A stretch of DNA of 64,000 bases, from the NCBI RefSeq assembly GCF_947507565.1, contig NC_089175.1:2345733-2409732 (forward strand), given 5' to 3'. The DNA comes from Oscarella lobularis (Eukaryota > Porifera > Homoscleromorpha > Homosclerophorida > Oscarellidae). The notes beneath the pieces were generated by a model that was not told the origin of the DNA, made no database searches, and was given only the letters and a program-made list of their open reading frames with translations. Below are positions 1 to 11,300 of this stretch, piece by piece (within the stretch, counting starts at the first letter, position 1; every line of letters begins with the position of its first letter). The position numbers and the translations under genes were made by a program.

Positions 1-24
1 ACATATCGCCGCATGAGGTCGTAG
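1..24 (+). CDS. 3' end of a tandem MFSD8-like gene (partial)
   Basis: The first bases of the window repeat the last codons of the MFSD8-like gene that ends at 2203. Both read T-Y-R-R-M-R, here followed by S and a TAG stop instead of T-Y-N and TAA. The match is short but sits exactly at the C-terminus, directly upstream of a full copy, so a head-to-tail tandem duplicate is the simplest reading. The rest of the gene lies outside the window. Confidence 0.6.
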   Translation, partial: TYRRMRS

Positions 25-212
25 AACTAAGCTAAGCTGCACGAGCGATCGCCGTACCTTCTTCACTTCTCTATAGAAGCGATTGGCCTTTCGGTAGGGC
101 CCCCTGTTCTCCCTTCGAACGATTCCATCGCGCACGTTACACTTCTTAGACAGACGTCACTTGTCACTTGGCCTGGAGTGTCAGGCCGTCTCTCGTCCTC
201 TTCGCCGTAGGC

Positions 213-2203
213 ATGGAGGCGTCCAAGAAACCGGCGTTTTTTGCTCGCTGGCGATCCATTCGCGTTATGTATTTATCTATGTTCTTCAGCAGCCTTGGTA
301 AGTCGCCAGTTTTTGACGAATTCCATCGCGATTTCATTTCTGGTCATCTCGCCCCTCTCCTCGCTTTTTTTGCAGGCTTTACTATTGTTATGGCGTCTCT
401 CTGGCCGTTTCTGCTAATGGCAAGTTTGCACAGTGAAAAAGCTAATAAATAAAAACGATGTTTTTCTTGTTGTATATAGGTGGCTGGGAAAGGCGCGACT
501 CCAAGCCTACTCGGATACGTTGTCGCGGCGTTTAGTCTAGGCCAATTGATTGCATCTCCCCTAATCGGTTTTTGGTCGAATCGCCACGGATCAAAAATTC
601 CTCTTCTCGTCACGCTTACGATAAGCGTTATTGGCAATTTCATGTATTCCTATTCAAACGTCATACCGAGTCATGACGTCAGAAACGCCTGGTTCATGAT
701 AGGGTCGCGCTTTCTCGTTGGAATTGGAGCAGGTTACTAGTGATATAAGATAAATTGCTTCATATATTGTCTCTCCTTAGCAATCACAGGCGTCACTCGA
801 GCTTATATATCAGGTGCGACGTCTTCCAGTGAGAGAACGCCGGCAATGGCGAACATGAGCATGGCACAGGCTTTGGGATTTGTTCTTGGACCAGGTACTG
901 TACCAATATACAGTATTACTCAATATATACTCTCATATATAGAAGACTCTCCTCCTTTTTTTTTGTTTTAGCCTTAGCCCTTGTATTTGTTCCTATTGGA
1001 GAAACGGGCTTCCAGTGGAAGGCGATTGATTTGGAATTGAATATGTACACGGGACCAGGATTTTTAAGTGGTCTACTTGCCCTGATCAACATAATTTGCC
1101 TTGTTGCTCTATTCGTCGATTATCGCTTGCCGCCGCCCCAGCTCACAGAATCAACTCAATCCCATAAGAGTTCCGTCAGTGCGGATGATTCTGAAGCACG
1201 TACGAGAAAAACATTGCCTTCTCTTTTAATTTATTTTATCGTTTAGTGATACAAATGGGCGAAAGCAAACCACCTGATAAAGTCGGCGTTATATCATCTA
1301 TTATTCTCTTCTTTGTCGTCATGTTTGTATTCACAGTATTTGAAACGTAAACTCATAGATAGAATCGTCTTTCAAAAGCAGTGATTTTCTCTTCTGTTTA
1401 GAATTGTTTCACCTTTGCTGATGGACGAATATGCTTGGACGCGCAAAGAAGCGACGCTCTACGTGGGAATTCTCTTTGCCGTTTCCGGAATCCAAGCCGT
1501 AGTCGTTTTTCTTGTAGTCAAACCACTGGCCCGGAGGTAACGAAATACAAGTGATAAATATCTGATCATTATTATCATTTAAAGATTTGGTGAAATTTTT
1601 ATGTTGGGTACCGCCCTCTGCTTTATGTTGGCGGGCTTCTTCGTCATTCTGCCTTTCGGCAACAAGTATCCGCCTATTCGAGCGCATCTCATCGGTAAGC
1701 TACCAGTTGCAGTCACACCCACTTTCAATTTATTCTAGATCCTTCTCCTACGAATTCTTCATTTCAAGCGGAATCTTTTGCGACCAATGTTCCCGGTATG
1801 AACATCACTCACTACGACAGTCGAGGCTGTTCGTACGACTGGTGTTCTTCAACGCCTTTGATCTATTTCGAGCAATGCCTCGCTAGTACGTTTCTCCTCG
1901 GCATTGGATACCCTACATCGACTGTAATGATATACACGATATATTCAAAACTTCTTGGTGCATCACCTCAGGTAAAAAATTTGTATAAAAATTTAATTAA
2001 TTAAATGTTAATTATTTAAGGGTTTTATGATGGGGTTGATGGCTTCTTTCGGTTGCCTGGCTCGAGTCTTAGGTCCCATATTCGTCAGCTCGCTCTATCA
2101 CCACCAGGGACCGCGCTGGATGTTCGTGGCTGTCGATTCCATTGTCTTTGTAGCGCTAATTCTTTTTATTGGTACATATCGCCGCATGCGGACGTACAAC
2201 TAA
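213..2203 (+). CDS. MFSD8: MFSD8/CLN7-like lysosomal MFS transporter
   Basis: A multi-exon gene; exon 1 runs from ATG 213 to the GT donor at 298. Spliced exons read like vertebrate MFSD8 in order: MASLWPFL in TM1, then [18 protein letters not shown] and [10 protein letters not shown] (the MFS loop 2-3 signature), [62 protein letters not shown] and finally [21 protein letters not shown]. About 12 membrane segments are expected. In vertebrates this family acts in the lysosomal membrane (CLN7; reported as a chloride channel or transporter). One donor after LLM near 420 looks like GC-AG rather than GT-AG. The next gene starts only 140 bp downstream. A tandem copy ends at base 24. Family call is firm; exact exon edges are by eye. 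Confidence 0.85.
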
Positions 2204-2342
2204 CGATAAATGAGACCCAGCTCTCCAGGAGAAAGTGCCCGGCTAAAGGAAGTCGACGAATTCCTTACGTGACCGTTAGTACAGCGTAGCGTCACCTTCG
2301 CGAGATAAAAGGCGTAAGGGTTCCACCAAGCCAAAATCCGTA

Positions 2343-3739
2343 ATGGCGAGCGTCATTCCTCACGACGACGACGACAGCGACGGCGATTTCGACGAGAAGA
2401 CGGCCAAGACGACGATGGCGAACGATCTCGCGAACGATTTCGCCGCGATCGCGTCGTCGACGTCGGCGACAGCGTCGTCGGGCACGTCGACGCTGGGGCT
2501 TCGTCCTCGAATACCGGAAATGGAGTTCCCCGTGGACAAAGTAAAAAGAACAACTCTTCGATTACTTTAGTAGAGAAAACGATCGTTTCTTTTTCTCAGC
2601 CCATACGACGGGAGGGTCAGTTTCGCAAGGAAGGCGGCAATCACAAGAGCTGGAAAACGCGACTCTTTCACCTCGACGAAGAGAAAATCAGCTATTATAA
2701 ACCAGGACAGGTAAACAAGCTAATTAAATTAATTAATTTAATTAAAATTAATTAATTTTTTTTCTCAGTTGAAATCGCCTCTCGGGACGATTTATCTGCG
2801 CGATTACGTGTGCGCGGCGGTGACGGCCAATCGGCCGTCGATTCCCTTTTGCTTTTCGTTGCAAGGAATATTGTCGAGTCAGCGCGTCTATTATTTCGCC
2901 GCGAATTCGCGCGAGCAGATGAACGAGTGGATAACGACGATTAATCAGTCGATTCGATACGGTCGCATAGCGAGACAAGGTCGGAGAGGGGGGGAAAAAA
3001 AAGAAAAATTCCCTTCCTCTTCTCATATATCCTGTTCTATCCTAGTTTCCCTGTACGATACCATCAGTCACGAGACGGCGCTCATATGCATTCGACAGCT
3101 GATGGATCACACGGACGTCGACGGATTGCTTTTCAGTTCTGGCAACGTTTCCCAAGTGAAAGTGTGCATGAACGCGGTGAAGAGGGGCAAGGTGGTACAA
3201 ATTAGTCCCACAACATGAAGCAATTAATAATATAAACATTGTACCTACAGATTCCTGACGTCGTGTCTGTTCCCAATCCTTGCACCGTTGCGTCGCTCTT
3301 GAAAACGCTCTTCAAAGACGGTCCCCTGAAGTATCTCGTCATTGGCCCCGTAGCAAAGGTCAGAGAAGCCGTCCTATGTAGGAAGAGATAGGGAGCTTCT
3401 TTCCCCCCCCTCAGGAATTAGTCGAACGCATAAATGAGAAATGCGTCCCTAGAACCATACAGACTCTCCTCCTCGGTCTATCGAGCAGCAGTCTAGAAGT
3501 CCTAAAGGAATTGATAACGCTATTTTATAAGGTCTGGGGGACTCTGGTCACTCACTCATCAGGGAAAAAAGACTTTGGTCTTATTGTTTTAGATTTTGGA
3601 AAAAGCTGATAAGCGAAAGACCCAATCGACTACCCATCTAGCCCAGTCGTTCGGAATCTATCTCTTCGGCGAGCTGAGCGTTCAACAAGCGGAGTTAGTT
3701 TTAGAATATTTAATTAGCAACATGGATGAAATAATGTAA
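2343..3739 (+). CDS. PH-RhoGAP domain protein lacking the arginine finger
   Basis: A multi-exon gene from ATG 2343 to TAA 3737-3739. The N-terminus is acidic and Ser/Thr/Ala-rich. A PH domain follows: REGQFRKEGGNHKSWKTRLF, then SYYKPGQ, then FAANSREQMNEWITTINQSI. A RhoGAP-like domain fills the rest: SHETALICIRQLMDHTDVDG, CTVASLLKTLF, SLEVLKELITLFYKI and HLAQSFGIYLFGE. The usual GxFRxSG arginine-finger motif reads GLLFSSG near 3123-3143, so the catalytic Arg is absent and GTPase activation is doubtful. A scaffold or GTPase-binding role is possible. It is tail-to-tail with the NSUN7-like gene, with 212 bp between stops. Confidence 0.75.
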
Positions 3740-3774
3740 AACACTTCGCGGAAAAAAGATTTAGATAGAGAGAT

Positions 3775-3802
3775 TTTAGAAAGAGAGAGAGAGAGAGAGA
3801 AA
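3775..3802. repeat. (GA)n microsatellite in intergenic DNA
   Basis: A run of alternating AG dinucleotides lies between the two convergent stop codons; a shorter AG run recurs near 3921-3933. Nothing else is seen between the genes. Confidence 0.7.
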
Positions 3803-3951
3803 AGATTGATCCACATTAGCTTTTAAACAGGAGAAGAGTAGAGATGACGTCACGTCGCGTCACGCGCTCCTAAAGAAAATCCCAGATTTATTATTAGACC
3901 CCACCAAAAAATCGAAGAATAGAGAGAGAGAGATATAATATAGATCGACTC

Positions 3952-6521
3952 TTATTTAAATGGTTTCTGATACATTTTGGGGTCCTTTGTGGCGCTCGTC
4001 GTCGTCGTCGCCGATTTTTGCCGGGCACTCGATTGCGCAATGCGATTTCGAGCCGCCTGGGTCAGTTTCATCAGCGTCGACGGCCGTCGTTTGACGCTTC
4101 GCTTTTTCGTCGATTTTTTCTTCGGCGGCGCTGACGACTCTTGTTCGCCATTCGCGTATTTCATATCGAGGAGACCTTGGACGGTGGCGCGGCGTAAGAC
4201 TTCGCGCGCCGGCGTGGGAACGCGAACTGCTTTGGGCTACAGGAAAGAGATAAAATATTATTTTTATTGATTTTTATTTATAGGGTTACCTTTCGACGTA
4301 AGATAGCCAAGCTGAAGCCGTTGCACATGTTTGATGGGTCGACCTGTAAGCATTTGTTTCCTAGGAAACAGAGTCAATTTTTTTGAAAAAAAGGAGACTT
4401 TATGTACCTGTAGATGTATCAGACTTTGTCTCAGCTGATGGCAATTTGAGCGAAGGCCCATCATCTAAGGTAGCCCTGATTATATATATGATACAAAATC
4501 CATTGATTTCTTCTTACCCAATTCCGTTCCCTGTTGCATGTCACGAAGACTGTACATGACGTCGGAATAATAGACTTGAAAGGGTCTCGACGGCTGAGAC
4601 GGATCTTCTTCCACGGCGACGTCAGGACGCTTGACTCGATCTAGAGCCGACGTCACGACCAGCTCCGTTTCGGCGTGATTGTGAGAGCGCACGAAATAGG
4701 CAACAGCTTCCACTTCAGGAACTAAGAGAAGAAAATCATTAATTTAATTAACCCCTTATGATTATTTAATCCGTTTACATCTTAGGGCGCTCATGAGATG
4801 GTTTTGTTGCTCGGCGGAGAACTTGGGTAGTCTCGACTCGCAAGATTCGGCGGATGACGGAATGGAATCCAGGTCAATATCTAAACCAGAACTTAGAGGT
4901 ACTGTACTGATTTTTAATTAATTAAACTGGTCATTACCTCCGTGTATTGCGAGATGATCGACTGGATTGATGACGCATGAATTCGTCGACGGGGGAGCAA
5001 CGACAATCAATTTCACGTTTTTGAATTGACTTGGATTCGCGTGGGCAAGAGAATCGGAGACAAATTTCACGTCTAAACCCCGTGGATTTGTTCACCACTA
5101 AGATGGACAATGTAGGACCGCTTACTGTTGATGCCTTGGAGACGTAGTCCCTCCTCTATCGCTTCCTGTCTCCTAGGCTCGGCGTTCACAACGTAAACAA
5201 TTCGTTTTCTTCCTGTTATCATTGTCGCAACGTGGGAGACGAGCCCCTCGGAGGGTGCCGGTGTCAAGATAACATTCCCAGCGTCAGCGATGAGCGTGCC
5301 CAGCGACGCAGCAACCAAAGCATCAACATGATCCTAGACAATAACAAACAGGTATAGAGGGGCTCACGTGCAATGAATTCAAAATGAACGAGAGAAGCAA
5401 TAAGTATCAGAAAAAAAGAAGACCATGTGTAAGTATAGAGATAGATACTACTATTAATTAAATAGGTATGGGCTTAGAGGACACGTGCAATGAATTCAAA
5501 ATCAAAGAGAGAAGGAATAAGTATCAGAAAAAAGAAGACCACGTGTAAGTATACATATGTATAGATACTACTATTAATTAGATAGGTGTGGGGCTCAGAG
5601 GACACGTGCAATGAATTTAAAAATCAAAGAGAAAGACATAGGTAAGTACATATAGGTATATATAGGATTCTCTTACTTACCTCAAGCACTAGCATTCCGT
5701 CTGTAAACAAGGGATTCTCCTGCAACATGGAACTCTTCGCCGACGGCGAAAACAATAGCAAATCGTCGACAACGGGATCCAATCGAATTTCCCCCATTTC
5801 CAACTCCCTCTTCATCGCCAAATTCCATCCCTGTTCCTTGAGCCGCTGCACCACTTCATAGGCATCAATTCGAAGCGAATTGACGCGCGCGCAGAGCGGC
5901 TGCCGCGTGGACAAACTCACGGCACCGCGTTCAATAAATCTCAACATTCCCGTCATATCGAGACTATTCGTCTTGACGCGCGCACGTGCCAAAGCGGCGC
6001 TCAACTTCACGCGATGCACGTGAAGTGCGTCGACGATTTCCTCCACGTCAGCGGTGACGTCAAAGGGTCGACGCGTCGTCGAGAACGACGGACGCCTCGA
6101 CGGAAAGTGACGGCGTTGGAAGTCGTACAGAATGACGAGTAGCAATTTCGCATTGTCTCGTAGCTGGGGAGATGAGCGAAAAATCGATTTGCGTTCCAAT
6201 GGCTACGTGTCGTTCGGCACTTACGTCGAAGAATCTGAAGAAAAAATCGCTCTCTTCGAGAATTTCCTCCAGGATGTCGCGATCTGAAGAAATTCCGTTA
6301 TTTCAGACGTTTTGCTGGACCCTATTAGCGATTTTACATCGATATGCGTTGTAGGCTAGATCGTAGACGCCTCTGCGATGATTTGGAGATGAGAGTTCGT
6401 GCGGTAGAAGGGGAGGGGAATCGGATTTCGTTCCCGATGCTAAATAGTGAAGTATTTTCGACGCGTGAACGTATAAGCTGTACGGCGAGGCGACGGAGCT
6501 CGTTGTCGTGCCGTTCTCCAT
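3952..6521 (-). CDS. NSUN7: NSUN7-like RNA methyltransferase homolog, probably catalytically inactive
   Basis: Multi-exon on the minus strand, from ATG 6521 to TAA 3952-3954, ending in a Lys/Arg-rich tail. Homology to NSUN7 is clear in the N-terminal half: LLLVILYDFQRRHF, VHRVKLSAALARARVKTNSL, SLRIDAYEVVQRLKEQGWN. The methyltransferase half is recognisable (VILTPAPSEGLVSHVATMI at the SAM site) but eroded. Both cysteine motifs of the NSUN family are gone: the PCSG-type motif reads APPSTNS (about 4990-5010) and the TCS motif reads FVRS (about 4683-4695). It is therefore likely a pseudoenzyme that may still bind RNA or partners. The gene is head-to-head with GCNA, 134 bp apart. Exon edges are approximate. 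Confidence 0.8.
5350..5640. repeat. Three tandem copies of a ~118-bp unit in an NSUN7 intron
   Basis: Units begin AGGTATAGAGGGGCTCACGT near 5351, AGGTATGGGCTTAGAGGACA near 5465 and AGGTGTGGGGCTCAGAGGAC near 5584. Each carries CACGTGCAATGAATT and, in the first two, ATACTACTATTAATTA. The third copy is cut short by the next exon. It is an intronic minisatellite; no function is evident. Confidence 0.85.
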
Positions 6522-6655
6522 GGTCGCGAGTGGCAAACAACGCGCCTAAAGTGAGGAAACGTCTATTATGATACGGCAGTGTTGCTAAGGCGGGACTTCG
6601 TGTGCGCGCGCGCGTTTTTGGACACGAATTCAAATTGTGCCGTCCCGGATTAGCA
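6522..6655. promoter_or_regulatory. Short bidirectional promoter between NSUN7 and GCNA
   Basis: Only 134 bp separate the two divergent start codons, so both promoters must share this stretch. It contains a GCGCGCGCG run. No TATA box is obvious. Shared germline expression of the pair is an inference from the vertebrate biology of both families. Confidence 0.6.
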
Positions 6656-9338
6656 ATGGAGGTGTTGATAGTGCTGCCAGAAAGCTCTCTGAAAGAGCTG
6701 AGAAGAATGAAGGATCGCTTTCACATCACGTCGATAAAAATAGTAAAGGTGAAGTGGGAGAGAACAGGAGGTCGATTCTCGGGACGAACGTCGCTTTTTT
6801 TTCGAGATAGGAACTCCCCGAACCGAAAACGTCGCCGAGCCCGAGTCCCATTCGTCGCAAAAAGACGCGCGCCTGCAGAATCGTGGACTCGGAAGAGGAG
6901 GAAGACGAAGAGGAGGCGATTTCGAGGAAGAGTTTTGATGAAGATGACGACGTCATCTCCGAACCGAAATCATCTGCTGATGAAGAAGATTCAATCGTTG
7001 TCGTGGAATCCGATAGCGATGAAGAGAAAGAGGAGAATTCAGGTACACGTGCAGCACACCCAATAAATAAATAAATATATAAATCAGCGAAAATATATTC
7101 AGAAGCTTCGCCGAGGCTCGTAAACACGAGTCATTGTAGCTTTATCATTTCGGAAGCGGAGGAAGGGATTTTGAGCAAGAGTTTCAAGAGTGAAAATGAT
7201 GACGTCAGCGATGACGAGGACGACGACGATGAGGAGTCTTTTCATCTCGTAGGGAAATTTACACTAGGTATCCTTAGCTACGTCATAGTTTTACACGTCA
7301 TACCGTAGTCTGCTTCTAGATGATGACAATGACTCTAAACCGAAGCGATTCATTAGAAAGAATTCGATTGTGTTTGATCTGGAGGAGGATTTCACATTAG
7401 GTGCAATAAATACAAGAGTACCTCTCTGTTTTACTAATAGATATTTTTAGATATAACCCCAAGTCCTGTTCAACGTCGTGAAACGACGACAAAGATCACT
7501 GATAAAAGCGATGATGACGACGACGACGACTTGACTTTTCACTTGGGAAAATTGAGATTAGGTACCGTATCTATAATATGTAATCCAGGCACATTAGAGG
7601 TTACAGATACTTTAGATGACGAAGATGATGACTCTTCTTGGAAGAATTCCAAGAAGTTGACCGAGGAATCAGGTACAATTAATTCAGAAGTAGAAACACG
7701 CATTTGTTTCACAATAGAAATTTTCAGAAGTGTCACCGAGTCCCATTCAGGCGAAAAAGACGCAAAAGCGCAGAATATTGTATTCAGACGAGGACGAGGA
7801 CGAGGAGAAGGCCAAAAGTTTGGGCAAGGATTCTGATGACGACGATTTGCCTTTATTTTCACTAGGTATTTCATCCGTAAATTCAATAGAGATTACAGTT
7901 ATTCTTATATGCGTTTAGATGATGACTCTGAGGAGAAGAAGAAGAAGAGCTCGGAGCGGACTGTGATTGCGTGCAGTGACACGGACAGCGATGCGGAAAA
8001 TGAACCAATGATGGAAACGACGACAAAAAAGAAGAAGAAACGTCGCGTGAGTTTCTGGAATCTTGGAAACTCCGTGCCACAACCCGTCACACCCTTCAAG
8101 TAACGAAAACAAGAAAACTCGACTTTGGATTAATCAATTATAAATTTTTTGTTTAATTAATTAAGGACTGCTACGCCATGTATGGCTACTCCTTGTTATG
8201 CTACTCTTTATAAGGGTAATGGCTATTATTTATTGTATTTTTCTGTTTTGTTTATTATACATTGTCTAGGCCTTCGAACGCCCAAATCTGCGGCTTCTTT
8301 TCTAAAAACTCCTCAGACGGCCATTGGACAATCTGGGCAATACAATAGATACAAGAGTAGTCTGATTAGTGATCTATTTATTATATACAACGAGAGCGTC
8401 TTCAATGGAAAGGTTGGCGATGTCAAAGTTGTAAGAAAACGTGTGTAGTTTTGTCTAATTCTCTTCAGTTGCCTGATGATTTGAAATTTGAGTGGAATGC
8501 AAGACTCACTTCAACTGCAGGAAGCTGCGCCTATACCTGGTTAATTAAAAACACGACGAAAGACATAGTTTATTATTATTTATCTTTTAGGAAGAACAAC
8601 GAACGCAGTGCTACAATTACTCTGTCTACAAAAATTATCGACAGCTACGGTAATTATTGATTCAATAAACTCGCGATTATAAATAAATAATCTGGCCCTT
8701 TTTCTCCCTCTTTGTTAGAACGGCTCAGGGACACGCTTATCCACGAGCTTTGCCATGCTGCAACGTGGATTATAGACAATGATCGACACGCTCATCATGG
8801 TCCCGCATGGAAGAAATGGTATGTATCTTAATTAAACCATTAGTTAAATAATAATTATTAGTATTATTTATACAGTATGTGTTTAGGGTTCGAATTGCTG
8901 AGAGTATTCACCCTGACCTGCCTTGCGTTTCTCGGTGTCATAACTATAGTATCAACACAAAGTATACGTACATCTGTCAGAATTCCGACTGCTACTTTTC
9001 GTAAGGATTTGACTCTGTCTCTAACATTATTGAATTTTTAATTTTTTATATATATAGAGAAGGTCGTCATTCAAAGTCAATTAATTTAGATCGTGCGCGT
9101 TGTCCCGTTTGCATGAGGTAAGTCATTATTATTAGATATTTTTCAATGTAATGTTGTCTTTTGAAGTCGACTTCAGTTGATGAACAAGAGTGGGCATTCA
9201 TCCGCAGCTCGAAGCAATCCTTATTGCGATTTTGTGAAGCAGAATTTTGCTCGAGTCCAGCGCGAAAATCCTCATTTGAAATTTCATGAAATCTCAAAAA
9301 TTCTTGCCAGTCAATATCGCACGCCGGCAAAATTCTAA
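6656..9338 (+). CDS. GCNA: GCNA-like germ-cell nuclear acidic protein with SprT protease, zinc ribbon and HMG box
   Basis: Exon 1 starts at ATG 6656 (MEVLIVLPESSLKELRRM). A long acidic disordered region follows, built from at least seven phase-1 exons (about 6810-8098). Several hold a hydrophobic core next to acid, such as SIVVVESDSDEE, typical of SUMO-interacting motifs. The SprT-like domain follows: SLISDLFIIYNESVFNGK, LPDDLKFEWNARLTSTAG, then the zinc protease motif in LIHELCHAATWIID with HHGPAWKKW. A zinc ribbon comes next (C-H-N-Y, YTYICQNSDC, GRHSKSINLD, RCPVC), then an HMG-box-like end, FVKQNFARVQRENPHLKFHE, stopping at TAA 9336-9338. Known family members resolve DNA-protein crosslinks in germ cells. 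Fragments of its 3' end recur at 19.3 and 23.9 kb. Confidence 0.88.
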
Positions 9339-10189
9339 AACGTTTTATTTCGTTTGAAACGGTCCGTTGGCTAAGAATAAATTTTAAGGACTCGGTCTCC
9401 TCAATTCTTCCGATACGAGGAGAGAAGGATCTAGGAACGAACTAATGAATCAATAAGTTCGAGTTCTTACTCGAGGGTCTTCAGGAAACTCCGTGACGTC
9501 ATTGGCAAAGGTGTAGTCGATCGTTTTTTCTTATGGGAAACAGGGCAAACGTTTAAAAATTTGAAGAGTGCGAGAAGTCGTTCGCGCTTTGCTCAAGTGT
9601 GAAACGCTTTTGATTTAGACTGGAATTGAGTTGTCTATGTTAACACGCAGAACTGCGCGTTTTGGAAATAATGGACAACGAAAATGTCAGAAGCAGATCT
9701 GTTTTGGAGTTAATAAATAAATTAATAGGTAATGAAAATAGTTATGTCTAGCTGATCATTCTTTTCTTACAGGGACGTCGTATTAAAGGTCGGAAATCAT
9801 TCGTAAGTGTAAAACAAATGATGTAATGGTTTTGAATTATGTTGCATCCGGGTTTTCATAGATAACGCGCGCTTAATTATTCGTTCAGCGGCCAAAGAAT
9901 CCGCTGAATTTCCATCTCGTTTCATCGTCGTTTTACACTTGATCAGTAAGTTTGCACGCGTCGTAAATGATGTCTGATTATTCTCAAAGTCTTGTCAGAC
10001 AATCTTTTCGTCGACGGCGCTGTTTTTTGCGACGTGAAAAATTTGAATTCATTTTTGCTGAAAGACAATAAGTCAAAGAACAGTGGCCAAAGCATTGGAG
10101 TGATTCTCCTGTCTTCTTCATCACGAAGAACGAAGAATTGGATGGTCACGTGACAAACACGAAATTTTAATTGGATCTCAAAAACACAA
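9339..10189 (+). other. Spacer U, copy 1: possible unrecognised gene convergent on Kelch copy 1
   Basis: This is the best preserved copy of a spacer found before every Kelch gene. It has small exon-like open stretches: DNARLIIRSAAKESAEFPSR after an AG at about 9860, and DNLFVDGAVFCDVKNLNSF continuing to GVILLSSSSRRTKNWMVT with a TGA at 10151-10153. They are separated by GTAAGT/AG-like signals, so they could be the 3' exons of a plus-strand gene. An upstream start could be ATG 9671, but its frame closes quickly. I do not recognise the product. Later copies carry frameshifts. The stop lies 37 bp from the Kelch stop, tail to tail. Confidence 0.35.
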
Positions 10190-11300
10190 TTACAATTTCA
10201 AACATTCAAGTGAGTTCTCTGCACCCGATCCCCCCACAACGACTAATTTATTGTCTTTTGTTTTACATGCACCATGTGACTCTCGTCCCTCATTCATTGA
10301 TGGCAATGGAAGCCAATCCCCGGATAATTCATCATACAATTCAACACAATTGCTATATCCAAATCCTCCTGTTGCGACAAGTTTTCCATTCCATGAGGAC
10401 AATTGACACGTGTAGTTTGTAGTTGGATTGATATCAATCCACTTTTGTTCCTTCATCAAAAAACATTCAACTGATTTCCTCGCCCCCACCCCTCCTCCAA
10501 CAAACATTTTATCATCAATCACAGCCAATGAACAGTATAACCGTTTATTCTTCATTTTCTTTATTGGTTCCCATTCTCCCTTATTAATATCAAAACAATC
10601 AACTTGATCACTCCATGGATCCCCTCCCACAAGATAAATGTTCCCATTGTGTCCAATTGCTGATCTTCCATAGAGTTGATATTCATGTGGTATTTCAGTT
10701 AATAATTCCAAATCTCTCGTTTCACTTTTCCATTCATAAATTCTCTTGCATTGTTCCCCAGTGTAACCGCCCCCCTCCATGACATATCCTTTCCCTTCAC
10801 ATTCAAAGACACTTCCTATGACAAAACCCAGGTCATGCTTCTCTCCCTTCCACGCTCCCTCCTTCAACTGAATCATTCTATCATTCCAACCAACATGTAT
10901 CATTCCATTGATTTCAGCCACACATCCAAATGGCAAACAATTAATGGGCATGTTTGGTTCGAATTGTTTCCATTTGAGATGACCCCCATCCCATCGTCCA
11001 ATCTAAAATCAATATCCAATTCTCAATCCTATTTATATCAACCAAATAAAATAACCTTATTTCTCAATCCAATATTAGTCAATTCCGATTTCATATTCTT
11101 CTTCTCCGATTCGGAAAGCTTTTTCTCCAATTCTTTCTTCTCCGCCGCCAACGATCTTCTCTCTTCTCCTGATAATTTCACAAAATCAATAAAGAAAATT
11201 GTATTATTGTTCCAAATTCGCTCACCTAGTACTTTGACGACGTGTTTCTGTCTTTCGGTCTCTCGCACAATCGTCACAAATTGATCGTAAGACGTGTTTC
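10190..11300 (-). pseudogene. CARD-Kelch copy 1, CARD exon truncated
   Basis: The Kelch exon (10190-11002) and coiled-coil exon (11056-11168) are open and match the other copies. The CARD exon is cut after T-S-Y-D-Q-F-V-T-I-V (about 11226-11290). It is then joined to DNA that in other units lies 3' of the SLC30A9 relic, and an in-frame TAG stands just upstream. No ATG gives a CARD. Either it is a 5'-truncated pseudogene, or it makes a coiled-coil/Kelch or Kelch-only product from an internal ATG, such as 10951. Its loop patches still differ from all other copies, and its propeller has no stop. Confidence 0.75.

Noticed and set aside
10751-11284. Long plus-strand frames across the Kelch and coil exons in all copies
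   Set aside because: They are antisense shadows of the minus-strand exons and carry no recognisable domains; they shift wherever a loop patch changes.
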